A DNA stretch of 64,000 bases from Aselliscus stoliczkanus (Eukaryota > Chordata > Mammalia > Chiroptera > Hipposideridae): contig CM066727.1 of the NCBI GenBank assembly GCA_033961575.1, positions 2,442,001 to 2,506,000 on the forward strand. Reading direction: 5' to 3'. Every line of letters begins with the position of its first letter. Position 1 is the stretch's first letter. Position numbers and translations under genes: made by a program. Below are positions 35,159 to 48,655 of this stretch, one piece after another. The notes below the pieces were generated by a model that saw nothing but the letters and a program-made list of their open reading frames with translations, made no database searches and had not been told where the DNA came from.

Positions 35159-38100
35159 AAAGAAGTTGCTGTGCTGGATATTGTTTGTACATAATTTGAA
35201 AACTCTTAACTGCTAGCATACTATTACAAACAAAAATATAAAGAGCTACCTTTAACACAACCAATTCTCTAGAAAATTAGTCCTGAATCCCTTGAGGCCA
35301 TTTTTTCCTTTTTCTTTTTGATTCTTAATTACTGCTTTCTTTTTACCAAGACTGCATTCTCAGGATCAGTCTACTATGGCATTTTTATTCCCTATTCTTT
35401 AAAGAATCAGTAGTTTCTTTCCAGCCCAGCTATAACTCTTTTCTGGATTCATGCCCATTGTCCTGAATTTGAAGGAGCAGGAATAATGCAGGGATAAAGA
35501 CGGGCCGCGGGTGGGAGGGGGGGGTACAAGTAATACCATTTTAAGAATGAGAGTAGGTTATTTGCAAGTTGTCTCCAAATGTTTATGAGTGTTTGTGATT
35601 CTAGAAGCAAAACTAGTTGATTGCAATATTACTTTCCCATTTCAAAAACTAAACATTTTATACTTTAGATTCTAACAAGTTATCCTCTTCTTTGAAAAGA
35701 GAAAAAAGGAGCTGCCAGTATATTATATTAATATGGGTCAGTCTACATATTTATCAATTTAGTACTCTTTAAAAGGCCTTCGTGGAGTTTACCATACACA
35801 GTATACCTTTTCTCAAATACGTATAAATACCTTCGTGTTTCTTCATATTTACAAGAGATATATTCTTAACCTTAGATTAGTAAAGCATCTTCTAAATGAT
35901 TTTAAAAATTGTACAGTTGCTGAACATAATTTATCTATGTAATGATAAATAGGAGAATACAAAATGAGATGAATACAAATTAATGTAAAAGATATATAAT
36001 GAACAAACGTAACTGGCACTACTGCTATTTTCAAGTGACAGAATTAACTCTAGAGTTATGGCTGATCCGAACCATGTCGACATTCATTTTAGTGGCTTGG
36101 ACTGGTAATTATCTGACTAGCAATAAAGAAGATTCACAATTTAGTTTTTTTCCACACATTCAACTCAGATTTTTAGAAGTAAATAATATTATCTCTTTGA
36201 TCAAATGTTTTGTAGTTATTTTAGAAATTTAACTGTCTGTAAAAGTTAAATTAATTTCATTTTTTCTTACTCTTTTAAAACTGATATATAGCTATTAATA
36301 TTTCTTAGATTAAAAATTATGAAACATTTTTCATAGACAGATTTTTTTATGTATTGGTGCATAAATTATTGAACATTCACATCTTGGTCTCACAACTATC
36401 TTTTTTTTTTTACAATGGATGTTTTAATAAGTAAAAAATCAATATTCACATCTTGGTCGCAATGCTTTTTTTAGAATGGATATATTAAGTAAAGATCAAC
36501 AGAGATAATGAAACATTTCATAATCTTTTAGAATAACAAACCATTAAAATTGATAAAGCTAAGGGCTAAAATAATTATGTTGAAGTAGATGTAATTTCAA
36601 GACTGGAGAGGTTATTTATAAATTGATTCATATTTGGGAGCAGTGTCAGCATGGGCAAGAACCTTATTAATGTTCATATTTATTAGCCTAATGTTTCCAT
36701 CCCTAGATATTTATCTTTAAATTTGATTTATTATAGCATGAAGTACTTAAGTGGAGAGAAGTATGAAACCTAAAATCGAAACCATAGGGAACAGTTAAGC
36801 CTGTGATAGTATGTCAGGCCGACTGAGTTCTGTTCACAATTCAGAACTTATTTATTATCTATTGAGTATGATGTCAGAATACAAGTCGAAGCATAGTATT
36901 ATTACTGTTGATGCAAAACATCTAAATATATGGGTGGAGACTTTGAGAAATAAAATAAAAATAGATGCAGTAATTAGGCGAAGATATATAGTCTTCCTTA
37001 TAAAAGTAAATGCTGTTCTGATCATTGCTTTTGCTGTCAACTCCACAGAGGGCGGGAAGGAAGTGGGGCGGGGGAGAATTAGGTCTTATTTGAATTCTTT
37101 CCAGGAATAACAGAAAAGCGTTGCCCCAAGGAATTAAGTTGCTTGCCTGATATAATTACCTTGTTATTAAAACTCTATTATACTTGTTTTCAGAATCTTT
37201 TGTGGCTATGGAAGCTGATAATTGATGCTTCTATTCATTTGCCTTCTGTGGTTTATTAATCTAAGATAAGCTCTAAGAGCAGAATATATTGTTAACTTCA
37301 GCATCAGGCTGATTTGACTTGTTCTATTTTCTTGCTGAAAAATAATTTTAAGAAATTGGATGCAGAGTAATAAAGTTCAGGCTACAATATGCAGCAGAAT
37401 GACATAAAACCAATTCTGCAAAAGATTATGATGAGTCAAAAAATGACTAAAATATACCAGAATTAAGCAAAGAAAAAGCAAGGAAGATTGAGAACATCGA
37501 CTCGTGGAAATATTACATCATGGAAATCAGAAAAAGAACGTCTAGAAAATTATCCTGCCGCACAATTATTTACTTAAATATCCACGTTGGAAAATTACAG
37601 AAGCATTCAGTATCCCTTCTAAATGCCAGGGAGTGTGGGGTTTTCTTAATCTTTGCCAGTCAGTCTTGTAGAGATGCTAGATGAAAATCTGGCCTCTTCC
37701 GCTCGCTGCCGGAGAGCAGCACACCCACGAGTGACAGTGTCTCTGTAACTAAAACCCTTATGGGCCCTCTGCTCCCCACGGCCCCTGACTTCCTGCTTCT
37801 TGGGGTTTTCCTCCTCTCTTCAGTCTTGCCCTTAATGGCTGACAGTATAAACACAAGCTCAAATTCTCTTTAAAAATACATAAATGAGTAAACACACTTC
37901 CGGGGAGCCCAGGGACCTTTCCAGACGCAGCCTTACCCTCCCGAGTGCCTCGGTTTTCCGAAGGCTGGTTGCCTAATTTACTGAACTACTAAGGGCCTCA
38001 CCTTGGTCTTTTTCCATCATTCCCGGGTTTGCTTTCCAGTCTTTCCCGCGGGTAAGAAAGCTTCCCCAGCCTTGCCGGCGACAAAGAACTAAACGTGAAA

Positions 38101-40280
38101 AGGGCGCAAGGGCCCCAGGACTGAAGGCTGGGACTCGCTGCTTCCCCCAGTGTTGGGATCAGTGTGAACCCCTCCAGCGCGCTCTCAGGCGCCCTCCATC
38201 TGCCTGCCCAGCCTCTCTTCTGTCCACTGGCCCAGCTGCCCTCTTTCCGGCTGTGGAGCCGCTGGGATTCCCTGTGCCGCCTGGAGGCCTCAGGGCCAGT
38301 CTGCCCTCTGCCCACCTGCAGTGCTCACGGAATGCGTCTCTGGGTCCCTCCCCGGGACACGGGGTGCTCCCTGTGCCCCAGCCCACTGTCTCCCCACCAC
38401 CCCAACCACGCTGGCACTCTGAGCAGAGCTTTGTGTGGGACGGACTGAGGTTTGCTGTTTGTTCTTTTGTTTAATGTCTTTATTCTCAACTTCTTCTCTT
38501 ATAAGACCTGTTAAAACTTGAGGCTCCTGGCTTCAAACCCAATTTTCCTTTTCTATTGTTGAATTATAGGCATGGGTGCCTCTCATGAATCACAGTCATT
38601 TTAAACAGAAAAGAAGTTCTAACTTTCAGCTATAAGCAGACATGAATTAACGAGATGTGTCTCCTGTTACTGCCTAGTGTCACTACTGGTTCCTCTTCGA
38701 ATTTTATAAACGTTCAAATAGGAAACCAAATACATATGTGGTCAATTACTCTAAAAGATTTTGAGAGAGAAAAAAAAACAATCCCAAAACAAATCAATAG
38801 TGAATTAAATAATATACCATTAAAGTTTTGAGTCACCCAGAAAAAAAATAAAGGCTATCTGAATAAAGCCAATTTTCCACTTCAGTTTTGTTATATGAGT
38901 GTATCCTTAATTCATCTGGGTAACTTAAAGCAGTAAAAGTCGGTAAATCTTTAACATAGTGAATTAGTAGAGATCCTTCAGATTCAATTAGTAAATAGCC
39001 AGGAGCTCATTTATCTCCAAGGCTTCAAGTACATCACCAGCGTCAGTTTGCAAAGGTGCAGGCAGACAATAAGAGACCTGCTTCCGTAGCCCTGCATTCT
39101 CTGTCCCCTGAGGATACTGACTGCCAGGGATGGCTGACTTAAGAATCAACTAACTTGCCTCAGGCCTGCTTTGGATGCCCCAAGGCAAGAAGAATCTGCA
39201 GGAAATAACTGCTACAAACAAACAAAAGACCTTACTCAAATAAAAGCCTCAAAAATATTTTAAAATAGAAACACTTTTCTGTCCTTAAGAGATCCATATC
39301 CACACGTAATTGGTAACTACATCCTGAAAATTTCGTAGCTGACATAAATTAAGCGGATGAGATTTTATTTTTTATTGAAAGAAAGCCAAAAGATCCATAC
39401 CTTTTCTTTTGCCCCTGTGTTTAACCCATTATCATTACATCAAGCTCTCAGATCCAGTTAATTTTCTTTATGCCCTGTTATCCTTTGGAGTATTAATAGA
39501 ATTCATCTTTTACCTGCATCAAAGTCTCTGAATTATGGCCATCAAATCACCAAACACACAGCAGTCCGTGGACAGTGAGAAGGTTTTGGACCATTTTGAA
39601 AATGTGACTGCATGTTTGAATGTATTTATTTTTATCTTTTGCACACTTTTGAGCATTCGAAGGAATGTTTAGTCAAATTGGGTAGAAAGCAGCTTTGCTA
39701 AATTGGCAAAACACAGCCCATAAATTGCTTCAGAAGAATGGCCTTCTCCCACTACCTTAAATTCTCCCGAAATGGCAGTATCCTTAGTTTGAAAGGAAGG
39801 CTGTAGGCAAATTGAACACGATGCAAACTGTGTAAGTGGAGATTTGACAAAGAACCCCCACACTTGTATCTCCTTCACAAACTGCTTTCTTCAAACTTTT
39901 CTGGGCGCTTCTGGGCTTCAGATGATAATTTTTCAGGGGGACTCTGAGGGTGAAAGAACCTAGCTCACTTTTATATTCAAAAATCTTATCTACAGAGAAT
40001 ATTCTCTCAACACCAACAGTATACTCTTTAGTAAAGTATATCCCTATTTTTAGAGAGATTTTTGCCATAAATCGTCCGTTTTTAAATTGCAGTTGAAAAC
40101 TCCATTTTGTGCAGTTGTAACGTAATAATAAGACTTTCATAAATCGTGTTCAATTATAAGAAATAATGGGTGTTATCTAATGAATATACAAGCCATGCTT
40201 TCAAAGAATGTATAGGTAAGTGTCCTCATTATGTTCAGGAACCTTCAGTTACTCAGTTATCCCTATTTACATCTTCCTTC
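35159..40280. other. Largely unique DNA, no gene seen
   Basis: 35160-37600 is AT-rich and repeat-poor apart from the 69-bp duplication at 36375. 37670-38450 is GC-rich with overlapping frames on both strands (up to 105 codons) but no recognisable protein. The 118-codon minus frame at 39784-40140 is AT-rich and lacks any known motif. Confidence 0.5.
36375..36501. repeat. Imperfect tandem duplication, ~69-bp period
   Basis: 'attcacatcttggtc' starts at 36375 and again at 36444. In each copy it is followed by a T run, 'aatggat', a TTAAT/TTAAG segment and 'gtaaa...atcaa'. The second copy is shorter through a T-run contraction. Confidence 0.75.
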
Positions 40281-40304
40281 CTGCCTGCCTGCCTGCCTGC
40301 CTGC
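40281..40304. repeat. (CTGC)n microsatellite
   Basis: Six perfect CTGC units. Confidence 0.97.
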
Positions 40305-42709
40305 TTTTCATCCCTAGGTTCATTTCTACCTGAGCCATCCAAACACACATATCTACAAATAGTTTCTGGAAAATTGCAATGAATTAAAAGACTTTAACAC
40401 AGAGACTCCTCTTAAGATATAAAAGCTATACTTCCTTTCCCGTTATGACTTTAAATGGTATTCTAGAAAATGGTGAAAGATATTCTTGGCATATGTTGTC
40501 CTTTCAAGGCTGGGAGATGGAAGAAATCTTAAAGCTTATTTATGTTAGGGAGTCTAGAAATTTTGGGTTTCACAGAATGTAATCTTTTTCTGAAAAACAA
40601 AAAAATAAATCAATGCCTGACATAATCAGTAGATAGCAGTTGTCTCAACAATAACACCCTGTACTATTGCCATTATTTCATTAAGGGAGAACAACAAAAA
40701 AATCTTAGAACACAAGTAAAGTCATTCTTTCACTTTATATACCGACAGGAACACATATTAAAAGTTGTGAAACATTCACCCCATTTCCCTTGTATTTCTC
40801 ACCGGCTGGCGAAAACCTGACTGTCGCCGCAGGGCAGGTCACAGACTGGCCCCGGGGACCACCTTCCCAGCCCAGCTCTCATTCTGTAGGAAGCTGAGGG
40901 TGAGGACTCAGAGGCTGAGTCACGAAAAGGGCCCTCCTCTCCTAATTCCCAACCAGGGTTCTTGCCTTTCCAGCCTAGGGGTGACTTCTAAGCCCCTTTG
41001 CCTCTCACTCTTTCTTTTCTTATTCTAGAAAGGGAGCTGCTGATTTAAGAATCGAAGGTCACTTTCAGCTCTCCAGTGTCTACAATGAGAAAGTGTAGAT
41101 TCTTCACCCAGCCGGCCATCCCTGTCCTCAAAATAACATCTGAAAAATCTCTCGCTAGGACAGAAACCCAATGGGGAGAGGCCGAGTTGGAGTGTGCACC
41201 GCATTTCACCAGTGGGCACGTGTTGTCCATGAAGCAGACGGGTCTCAGGTCATCACCCGTGGACGCAGGCCCCGTCAGGACTACCTTCGGCACCACTCAC
41301 TACCCTCAGGCTGCAGGAGAGTGGTTCTGCAACGTGGCTCGGGCATGCTGTGCACAAACCAAGCTCATCGTTTCGAACCCAAATCTGCAGAGCAGGCCCA
41401 TGGGGTAACCCTCCTCCATCAGGGCACACCTCTGCCAACTGACTACTAGAATGAGAAACCTTGTTGAATAACAGTTGGTGTGGCATTAATATGGAAAGAA
41501 ATACACAGGGTCTAGAAACAAAGCACTTTTGTCTCCCCTCTTGCAATTTGAAAGAAAAATCAAATGCCAGCTTTGTCTGCTTTTAATGAATTTTGAAACT
41601 TGAAGGAGGACAGTTGCTCGGCAACAGAGATGAAAACAGACATGGGCTGTGTGTGTGGAGCAGCAAGTCCAGGCTCCTAGGTGACTTCACAGAGGCCCAC
41701 GGGGCTCCCAGGCCTGTCATGGGAGATGGGTGCCCTGCCAGCTAAAGGGGAGGGCAGGAGCAGGCCGAGTCTAACTGAGGGAAATGAAGGAATGTGACAG
41801 TTCTTGAATCCTGGTGTTTTGGGCTAAAGATCAGATGAGCTACCTGCAAAATGCTAGAGATACAAAATGGCGTAAGAGTCCAGAAAAGGCCATTTTGAAC
41901 TCTCTGGTGTCAGTTGAGTGTGACAGCTTCTTCTAGGCGGTGACATTAGTGCAGGATATTGCTCCTCAAAGAAAGAGGGACGGGAGAGATGAGGAAAGGT
42001 CATTCTGGGCAGCTGGGACCCTCCGTGCCCAGCTGAGAAACACGGCCACCCAGGGCGTCATTAGAATACAAAGTTTGGAGCCATCACGTGGAGAGTGGGT
42101 TTTCTTTTGTTTTGTTTTTTCTTCTCAAGAGAATGAGAATTGACACTTTTTAGGAATGATAGCGCCACATTCGGATTTCTGTTTATAAACTATTACTCTG
42201 GAAACAAAGTACTGCTAAATTACTCATCAATATCTTAAGGCACAATGGCCGTTTTTGTTACTTCCTTTATTTTCTTAATGAGTGAATTCAGCTTTTCTGG
42301 GAATTTCTTTATTCCCTTCACATTCTCTTTTTCTCCTGCCTTAGTATTCCACTTGAATGTAATCATTTTAGCAAAATATTTCACACACACACACAAAATG
42401 ATTATAGTAAGTCATGTAAATAACCTAATAGAAAAATTCTGTCCCTGGAACGAAATGACTGGGCATGCAAGTCAGAGGCAGATTGAAAACCATAAGCAGC
42501 ATCCACTTAGTATCACACATCACAGCTGCTATCATCACCTTTTATTTTAATCAATGGCATAGGCCTTTATGCAAACTTTTTTAGTCTGCAATGTCAGGTG
42601 TTTTCCTTTCAACCCACAGGCAACAACCATCTTCATTCAAAATCCAGAAGGATAATTTGTCCTCTAATGCTTTCTACATAAACTTTTCAAAGCGTATACC
42701 CAAAGAGTT

Positions 42710-42800
42710 TTACACTGATCATTTATCTAGCATCTACTATGTACCAAATGCTATGCGAGGTGCTCTACTAAAAGCATAAACATCACAGGACTGGTCTCTC
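42710..42800 (+). mobile_element. L2-like fragment
   Basis: 'tttatctagcatctactatg' then 'taccaaatgctatgcgagg' follows the 'gagcacctactatgtgccag' repeat pattern. Confidence 0.55.
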
Positions 42801-43617
42801 CTGTCCTGGAGTTAGTGGGGGCACACATGTTAAGTAGGCACACATGGTACATGGTCTTTTATTCTATGAGGGAAGTACAGGGACCAGGGTGCATGCCGCT
42901 CTCACCGAAGCCAGACCATGGGGTAAAGGAAGGGTGTGGGATGGAGGTTACCTGGGGGGCAAAGTAGCTAAGACCTTAAGGAAGAGTAAATTGGAGAAAG
43001 AGTGGGTGGGGGACAGCAGGAGGAGTCCATAAACTGGTGACTATAAATTAGCTGTCTGTTCCTGGAATGAGCCAAGTTATTTTTTCCAATTGTTTTTCTT
43101 CTTCTTTTTTTTAATACATACATAAATCAGTAGGCCATTTTTCAAGCACAAAACTCTTAAAATCAGGTAATGCATCTTCCAGAAAATTCTAAGAACAGTT
43201 CCTCAATATTTGCCAAATTAATGAATGCGTGAATGAATTATTATTTACACAATAGCAGGTGACGATGGGATCACAGTATATTTAATGGACATTGTCATAG
43301 AAGGTACTTGGAGAGGAAGGACAAAGTTCTAGCGCTATAATTACTGATAGACACCCAGGATAAAGAGGAACAATAAATATCTGGCCTACTAAATTGTCCA
43401 ACATCTAGTCCCTAAATTTCATTCCAGTTTTTGTTGTTTCTTAGACCACACTGCTTTATCTGGTTGTGTATTTAACATACCCTTACATATAACAGAACCC
43501 AGCACATGTCGATTAAATGAATGGGCTTACATGGAAATAAGGGTTGCTTTTTAAAAGAATTTTAGAAGTAAAGAAAGTCTTACTTCACTAGAATTTTGAA
43601 CTGACATTTTCGTATGT

Positions 43618-43700
43618 GCGCGTGTATGCATCTGCGGTCGTGTCTGTGTGTCTGTGCATGTGAGTGCGTGTGTGTAGGTGTGCGCATGTGTGAGTGTGCA
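43618..43700. repeat. TG-rich degenerate tract
   Basis: Interrupted GT/GC dinucleotides (gtgtgtctgtgcatgtgagt and similar) produce the cysteine/valine-rich pseudo-peptide on the plus strand. Confidence 0.85.
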
Positions 43701-45024
43701 CAGACATCATTGCAGGAAACTGTGTCTCCACATCCATCCCACACTTTGACACATGTGCATTTCCAAGGTAATGGAACCTTCACAGAAGCATATAAAATTA
43801 AAATACAGTTTCAAGAATCACTATAACCACCAGGCTTAAACTGTACTGTCCTCAAATGTTATTTTTTCAAAGTTTTATAACTTATTTTCTTTTAGGCCTG
43901 CCTGTGATGAACACAAACACAAACATTTCGTGGAGAGGCAGGTACAGGACCTACCCAGCCGGGATCAGTGAGAAAGTCAAGCGGAATTCTGTGTGGGTTC
44001 TAAGCGTCTCTTCCAGGCAGGCTCAGGGAAAGGCACGGAGCCGGGAAACAGCGACAATGCTTCCATTCCCGCCCTGTGAATAGCCCTCAGTTCCCGGGGG
44101 CCCACCTCAGGAGACACAGCGCATCCCAATCAGGCCTGAACAGGGCCCCAGTGTCGGCGTGCGCGGCTGGGCCGGCGGCCACCTGTAGGGGAGCCCTTTC
44201 TCAGGCCCTGACTTGCCTCCTGTCACAGCCCGGACCCTGAACTTGCAAGAAAACCCTGCCCACCCTGCTCTGCCATGGACTTCTGAGATCCCGCGTGGAG
44301 ATGTGCACAGGCTTCTTCAAACTTGGTCGTTAAAATGGGAAAACTTTATTTCAGGGAAGGCACACGTCCGCATTGTCACTGCCATGAAAGAGTCAAAGCT
44401 TCGAGAATATCTGATCTGAGGGCTCCCCGTTCCCAGAGTCCTGCTAATTATAGATCAGGTGGTTGGTTGGTTTCCCCCCCAGATGTATTCAGATCATGCA
44501 AATAAGTGCTGGGGACTCACAGATGTTGGGGTTATGCTGGGATTGAAAAAAAAATAGTTAACAGCGTGAAATGGATTTCTTCTATGGGCGTCTCTCAGTC
44601 GTGAATATGCTAACACATTCTGTGACTCTTGCAGGGTGACAGCCCCTGTTACTGTCTTTAAAACGTTTTCTTTCCCTTGGTGGCTCGCCTGTTATTCCTT
44701 CTCAGGACTAATGATTCAAGAAGCAGTTTAGAGAAAGGCTGGAGGGTGTGCACTTGACGTTGTGAGGTTAGAAATCAGAGACGTCAGAGGAAATGCTTCT
44801 CTGGAAGGAAGGAGGAGCCGGCCCCGCCGCACTGCTGCCGCCAGCGTCTTGTCTAGACCGGAACTCAGGGACCGCTGCCCATTTGGGCCCCGTAGAGTCA
44901 GTTTTCTAAGCTTATGACAGCTGTGTCCACATTGGGGTCCCACAGGAAGGGGTTTCAATGGTCATCCCTGGCATGGGAGCCTGTCCCCTCCCTTCTCTCT
45001 CTCTCTGCATTTTGTGAATAGTCT

Positions 45025-45042
45025 CTGTGTGTGTGTGTGTGT
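45025..45042. repeat. (TG)n microsatellite
   Basis: Nine TG units preceded by a CT run at 44995-45007. Confidence 0.95.
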
Positions 45043-45789
45043 CACCCACACACCTACACGTGCAGCTTTCTCAGACGTGTCGCTCCGCTCCCTATGCCCA
45101 CTCTGCACATGTTCTGTCCTCTGCCCGCAGTGCTTTTCCTCCCTCCTCCCTTTTGCCTGGTCATTTCCCTCCATCTTTCCAGATTCACCTCATGCATGGC
45201 GAGGCCATCGACGCCTTCTTTGACCTCACCGCTTTTAACACCGTGGGAACACATCTACAGAATAGCGAGGATTTGTTGGCTTATGTGTCACTCCCACTGG
45301 ACCAAGAGTCGCTCGAGGTCACGGAGCCAGGCCCTGGGTCTCCGGCGAGTGACAGAATGCCAAGGGCCCCGTGCACGCCGCAGGGACTGCATACCGCATG
45401 GCAGAGCCACCAGTCCCACTCGGGACGGTGCCGACCCGGGTGAGGAGAAAGCCACCGCGTGTTGACCCCTTCCTGCCAGCCCCAGTCATCCGGGGGGAAC
45501 TGGAGCTCATTCAAAAGCTTTTATTACTTTTAACATTCTTATTCTCTTCACAGGAAAGAGAAGCCTCCAGCGGAGACTCTGTGCAGAATCCCTATGGAGT
45601 CAAACGCAAGAACGAGCCTGGAGTCCTAGACGCGTGTGGGTTTGGCGACACGCCTCATCCTTCCATCCCGGCCCGGTCACCAGGGCTGGGCCTCTTTCAC
45701 AGCCTGTGGCTCCAAGGGACCCTTTTGCAAAGCTACTGAAAGAAAGTCTCCGTAGCAAAGATGGCTTTATTGGAATGGACTTTTTTCTC

Positions 45790-45880
45790 TTGAAGAATGA
45801 CATTCTGCCACTCATTAAACCGGGGGATGGCATGTGTGTTACACAACAGGAAGCAGAGACCTTAGCCTCCCAGTGTCACA
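45790..45880 (-). mobile_element. MIR-like fragment
   Basis: 'caggaagcagagaccttagc' and 'ctcccagtgtcacacagtat' match the MIR core on the minus strand. It overlaps the 108-aa plus-strand frame, which argues against that frame being a gene. Confidence 0.4.
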
Positions 45881-46004
45881 CAGTATTGGTCTGCACAGGT
45901 TTCTACGGGAAAGAGGAGAAACACGTGCAGGACGCCTTCCAAAATCCTGTGTGTGCGTGAAAAGGCGTGGGTGACAACAACTAGCCTTTCTGATTGGGAG
46001 AGAG

Positions 46005-46028
46005 AAAGGGAGAGAGAGAGAGAGAGAC
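46005..46028. repeat. (GA)n tract
   Basis: gggagagagagagagagaga. Confidence 0.93.
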
Positions 46029-46077
46029 TTGGATATGGGGATTAGAATTTGCAAAAGACTTTGCACACTGCGTGTTC

Positions 46078-46165
46078 AAGCAAACACTGAGCACCTATTA
46101 CATGCCAGGCCCTGCCCTGGGCTCTGAAGGAACTCAGTGTGTGACAGAGGAAGGCGATCCGCTAC
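46078..46165 (+). mobile_element. L2-like fragment
   Basis: 'aacactgagcacctattaca' then 'tgccaggccctgccctgggc' matches the 'gagcacctactatgtgccag' repeat class. Confidence 0.6.
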
Positions 46166-47231
46166 ATGTAACTCTAACACAGTGTGGCTGCTTCTCCAAG
46201 GCAGGCATGAAAGCATGGACTCCATGGTCACACAGAACTAAGCACAGGTAAGGGAAACACCGCAGTGTGTGTCCCTGGCATCAAAAGCAGAGACAGGGCA
46301 GTGGGGGCAGGGTGACCAGGGGAAGGCAGGCTGCCATGAGTGCACTTCTCAGGACCAGCAGAAGGGGGCACTTTGGGGAGAAGACAAGAGGTTGTCTTCC
46401 CTGTGAGCATGCCACCCCCAAAGTCATGAAGCAGCTGACTCCGTTTGCTTCATCAGAAAAACAAAACCAAAGTACAAACAAACACAAAACGCTGCGGAAG
46501 CCAAGTTGCTGGTCTGGATTTAAAGTTTCAGAGGATCCGGGCTCTTGAACCCCATGCTCCAGTTTTTTGGGACAAGGGACAATCCAAATGAGATCCCAGG
46601 ACGGAGGGACCACGGCGTACGGGAAGTCTGGCTGTCACAACTCAGATTCAAACCAGAACATGTGGGAATTTCTTCATTGGAAAAATTAAGTCCAATGCGG
46701 TGATACGAAGGTAGGAAGAAGAGGGGTGAGGGGATGAGGCAAGGGGGGCTCAGAGGAGCCAGGTAACTCCTCTGGTGGGTGAAAATGGCTAGAGTAGAAA
46801 ACTGAAGAACAGAATGTGCTTCGCTGATGGCTTCCTGCCTCTGACTCATTTATTAGTTGCCAAGGTATTTTGCTGAAATAGTTTAATTATATGATGACTA
46901 TTTTAATGACATAGCAATTTCTGTGAATTACCTTTGAAAATGGAAACACAACCAAGTTCAGTTCTCTGAGAGTGAATTCTTAGCCTCTTAATTAAGTCAG
47001 AATGTCTAACCTCTATATTTTGTTTGGTCATTTCCAATAATTCCCTTCGGGCTTCCTCTGCCTCAATTCTAAAATGACGTTTGTACGGTACGTATGTTTT
47101 TATGCTTTCCACGAAACGTATAATCCATGAAAATCTGAATCTTCCCATTTTTTAAATATAACTTCCCAATAAATAATTTATGTTTTATTTTCCTAAACTG
47201 ATATTCAAACTCATAAATAAGTTTCTGTTTC

Positions 47232-47383
47232 TGGTTTTGGTTTTGTTGTTTTGTTTTGTTTTCTTTTATTTTGTTTTGTTTTGTTTTTTTGAGGGCAGTG
47301 TCACTGGCCCTCACATGTGGGACCGAACCGGGGCCGCTGGCTTCCGGAGCCAGTGCTTAACCACCGCGCCCCTCGGCCGGCCC
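47232..47383 (-). mobile_element. tRNA-derived SINE, head-only, with expanded tail
   Basis: Reverse orientation: the head runs from 47383 (ggccggccgaggggcgcgg on the minus strand) down to about 47290. The A-rich tail lies at 47232-47289 and appears on the plus strand as an irregular T/G run (ttttgttttgtttt repeats), a degenerating poly(A) turned (AAAAC)n-like. Target-site duplication aataagtttct is at about 47217-47227 and again at 47384-47394. Confidence 0.9.
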
Positions 47384-47905
47384 AATAAGTTTCTTTTTGA
47401 TCAAGAAAAATTGGCTATGCTCTCTGTAATAAGAGACAAAACTACATTTACTGAATATTTAATTCTCATCAATAAACAAAGTCATACATACCCTGTTTTA
47501 TACGTGTGACAACGTAGGTACTCATGGGATAGAACATTTAGGAGTTTAGGCTTGGTGATGATTGGATATGTATCCTTCACATGCAAGTATCTGTTACAAT
47601 GATGGTAACTATTTCCAATACTAGTCTTACTGTTTTAATCTACTATTTCGTTCAGTCCCATAGCGACACTACAGATATTTGTCCTCTTTCTTCTCAGAGT
47701 CAATCTTGTACCCTGACAATTATTTCCCTTAAGAATTTCCCTAGTATATCACTTTCTTTCCATTGCCATAGCAATAATTGAATATCTACTCTTTCCACTT
47801 GATATCTGAACCTCAAAAATCCTCTCAGCTCATTGCTTCCACCATTGCATGGTTACCTACTCAAGTAATTCATATGCACAGCCATTAAAAATTTGTTTTC
47901 AAACA

Positions 47906-48255
47906 TGATGGCTCTTGAGATTTTTATGCTAAGTGAAATAAGTCAGATAGAAAATGTTGAGAACCACGTGACTTCACTCATATATGGGATATAAAACTGA
48001 AAGTAACAAAGCAACAAGACAAACAAATGAAGAAACAAAAACTCATAGACATAGGCAACAGTTTAGTGGTTACTGGAGGGTAAGGTGGGAGGCAGGTGGT
48101 AGATGAGGGTAAAAGGGATCAAATATATGGTGATAGAAGGAGAACTGACTCTGGGTGGCAGACACACATGTGATATATGGATGATATATTACAGAATTGT
48201 ACAATTGAAACCTATGTAATTTTACTAACCATTGTCACCCCAATAAATTTAATTT
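47906..48255 (+). mobile_element. LINE-1 3' end with diverged target-site duplication
   Basis: Contains 'gctaagtgaaataagtcaga', 'aggagaactgactctgggtg' and the terminal 'caccccaataaatttaattt'. The flanks aaaaatttgttttcaaac (47888-47905) and aaaaatttattctcaaat (48256-48273) match at 15 of 18 positions, consistent with a decayed target-site duplication. Severely 5'-truncated, non-coding. Confidence 0.85.
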
Positions 48256-48574
48256 AAAAATTTATTCTCAAATAATACCTTACTGTGTCATTTCCCATCA
48301 AATGGGTATCATTTATAGGTCCATTCCCCAATCCATAACTTTATCCTTTTCTTTAAAACCTAGGGTAAATGGTCAGATCCAAGGACCTTCTTGATTCGCG
48401 TCTTTTCTGCAGCTTTTCACACTGGAATCCCTTTGCTGTAAAACTCTTCACTCTCTTTTGCTAATTCTCCTCCCCTGTTTTGTTACTCCTTTGCAAAAAG
48501 CAGTTATTTCTCTCATTTCCAACTTTGCTCTTCCTTTTTCTTTTGTATCATATATGTTTCTCAGTAATGTCAAT

Positions 48575-48655
48575 TCACTTCAACTAGAATTTGGCACTGT
48601 TCCTGGCACAAAATGATGCTCAATAAAGATTTATAAAGTGAATGAATGGGGGAGC
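48575..48655 (+). mobile_element. L2 3' end fragment
   Basis: 'tttggcactgttcctggcac' and 'atgctcaataaagatttata' followed by 'gtgaatgaatggg' mark an L2 3' end. Confidence 0.6.

Larger units (their letters stand above)
40305..45024. other. No gene seen
   Basis: Unique DNA with an L2-like fragment at 42710 and a TG-rich tract at 43618. A possible acceptor (attttcttttag at 43884-43895) is followed by GC-richer sequence but no convincing donor or frame. 44080-44260 is GC-rich. Confidence 0.5.
45043..47231. other. No gene seen; possible splice acceptor at 45554
   Basis: 'cttattctcttcacag' at 45539-45554 precedes a GC-rich segment, but no matching donor or recognisable peptide follows, and a MIR-like fragment overlaps the downstream frame. 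Overlapping frames at 45027-45465 derive from GC-rich sequence. Confidence 0.45.

Noticed and set aside
39784..40140. 118-residue minus-strand protein
   Set aside because: AT-rich composition with no domain, no splice or promoter context; length is within chance for this composition.
45555..45960. Coding exon(s) after the acceptor at 45539-45554
   Set aside because: No clear donor, the frames disagree over the segment, the peptide is unrecognised, and a MIR-like sequence overlaps the downstream frame.
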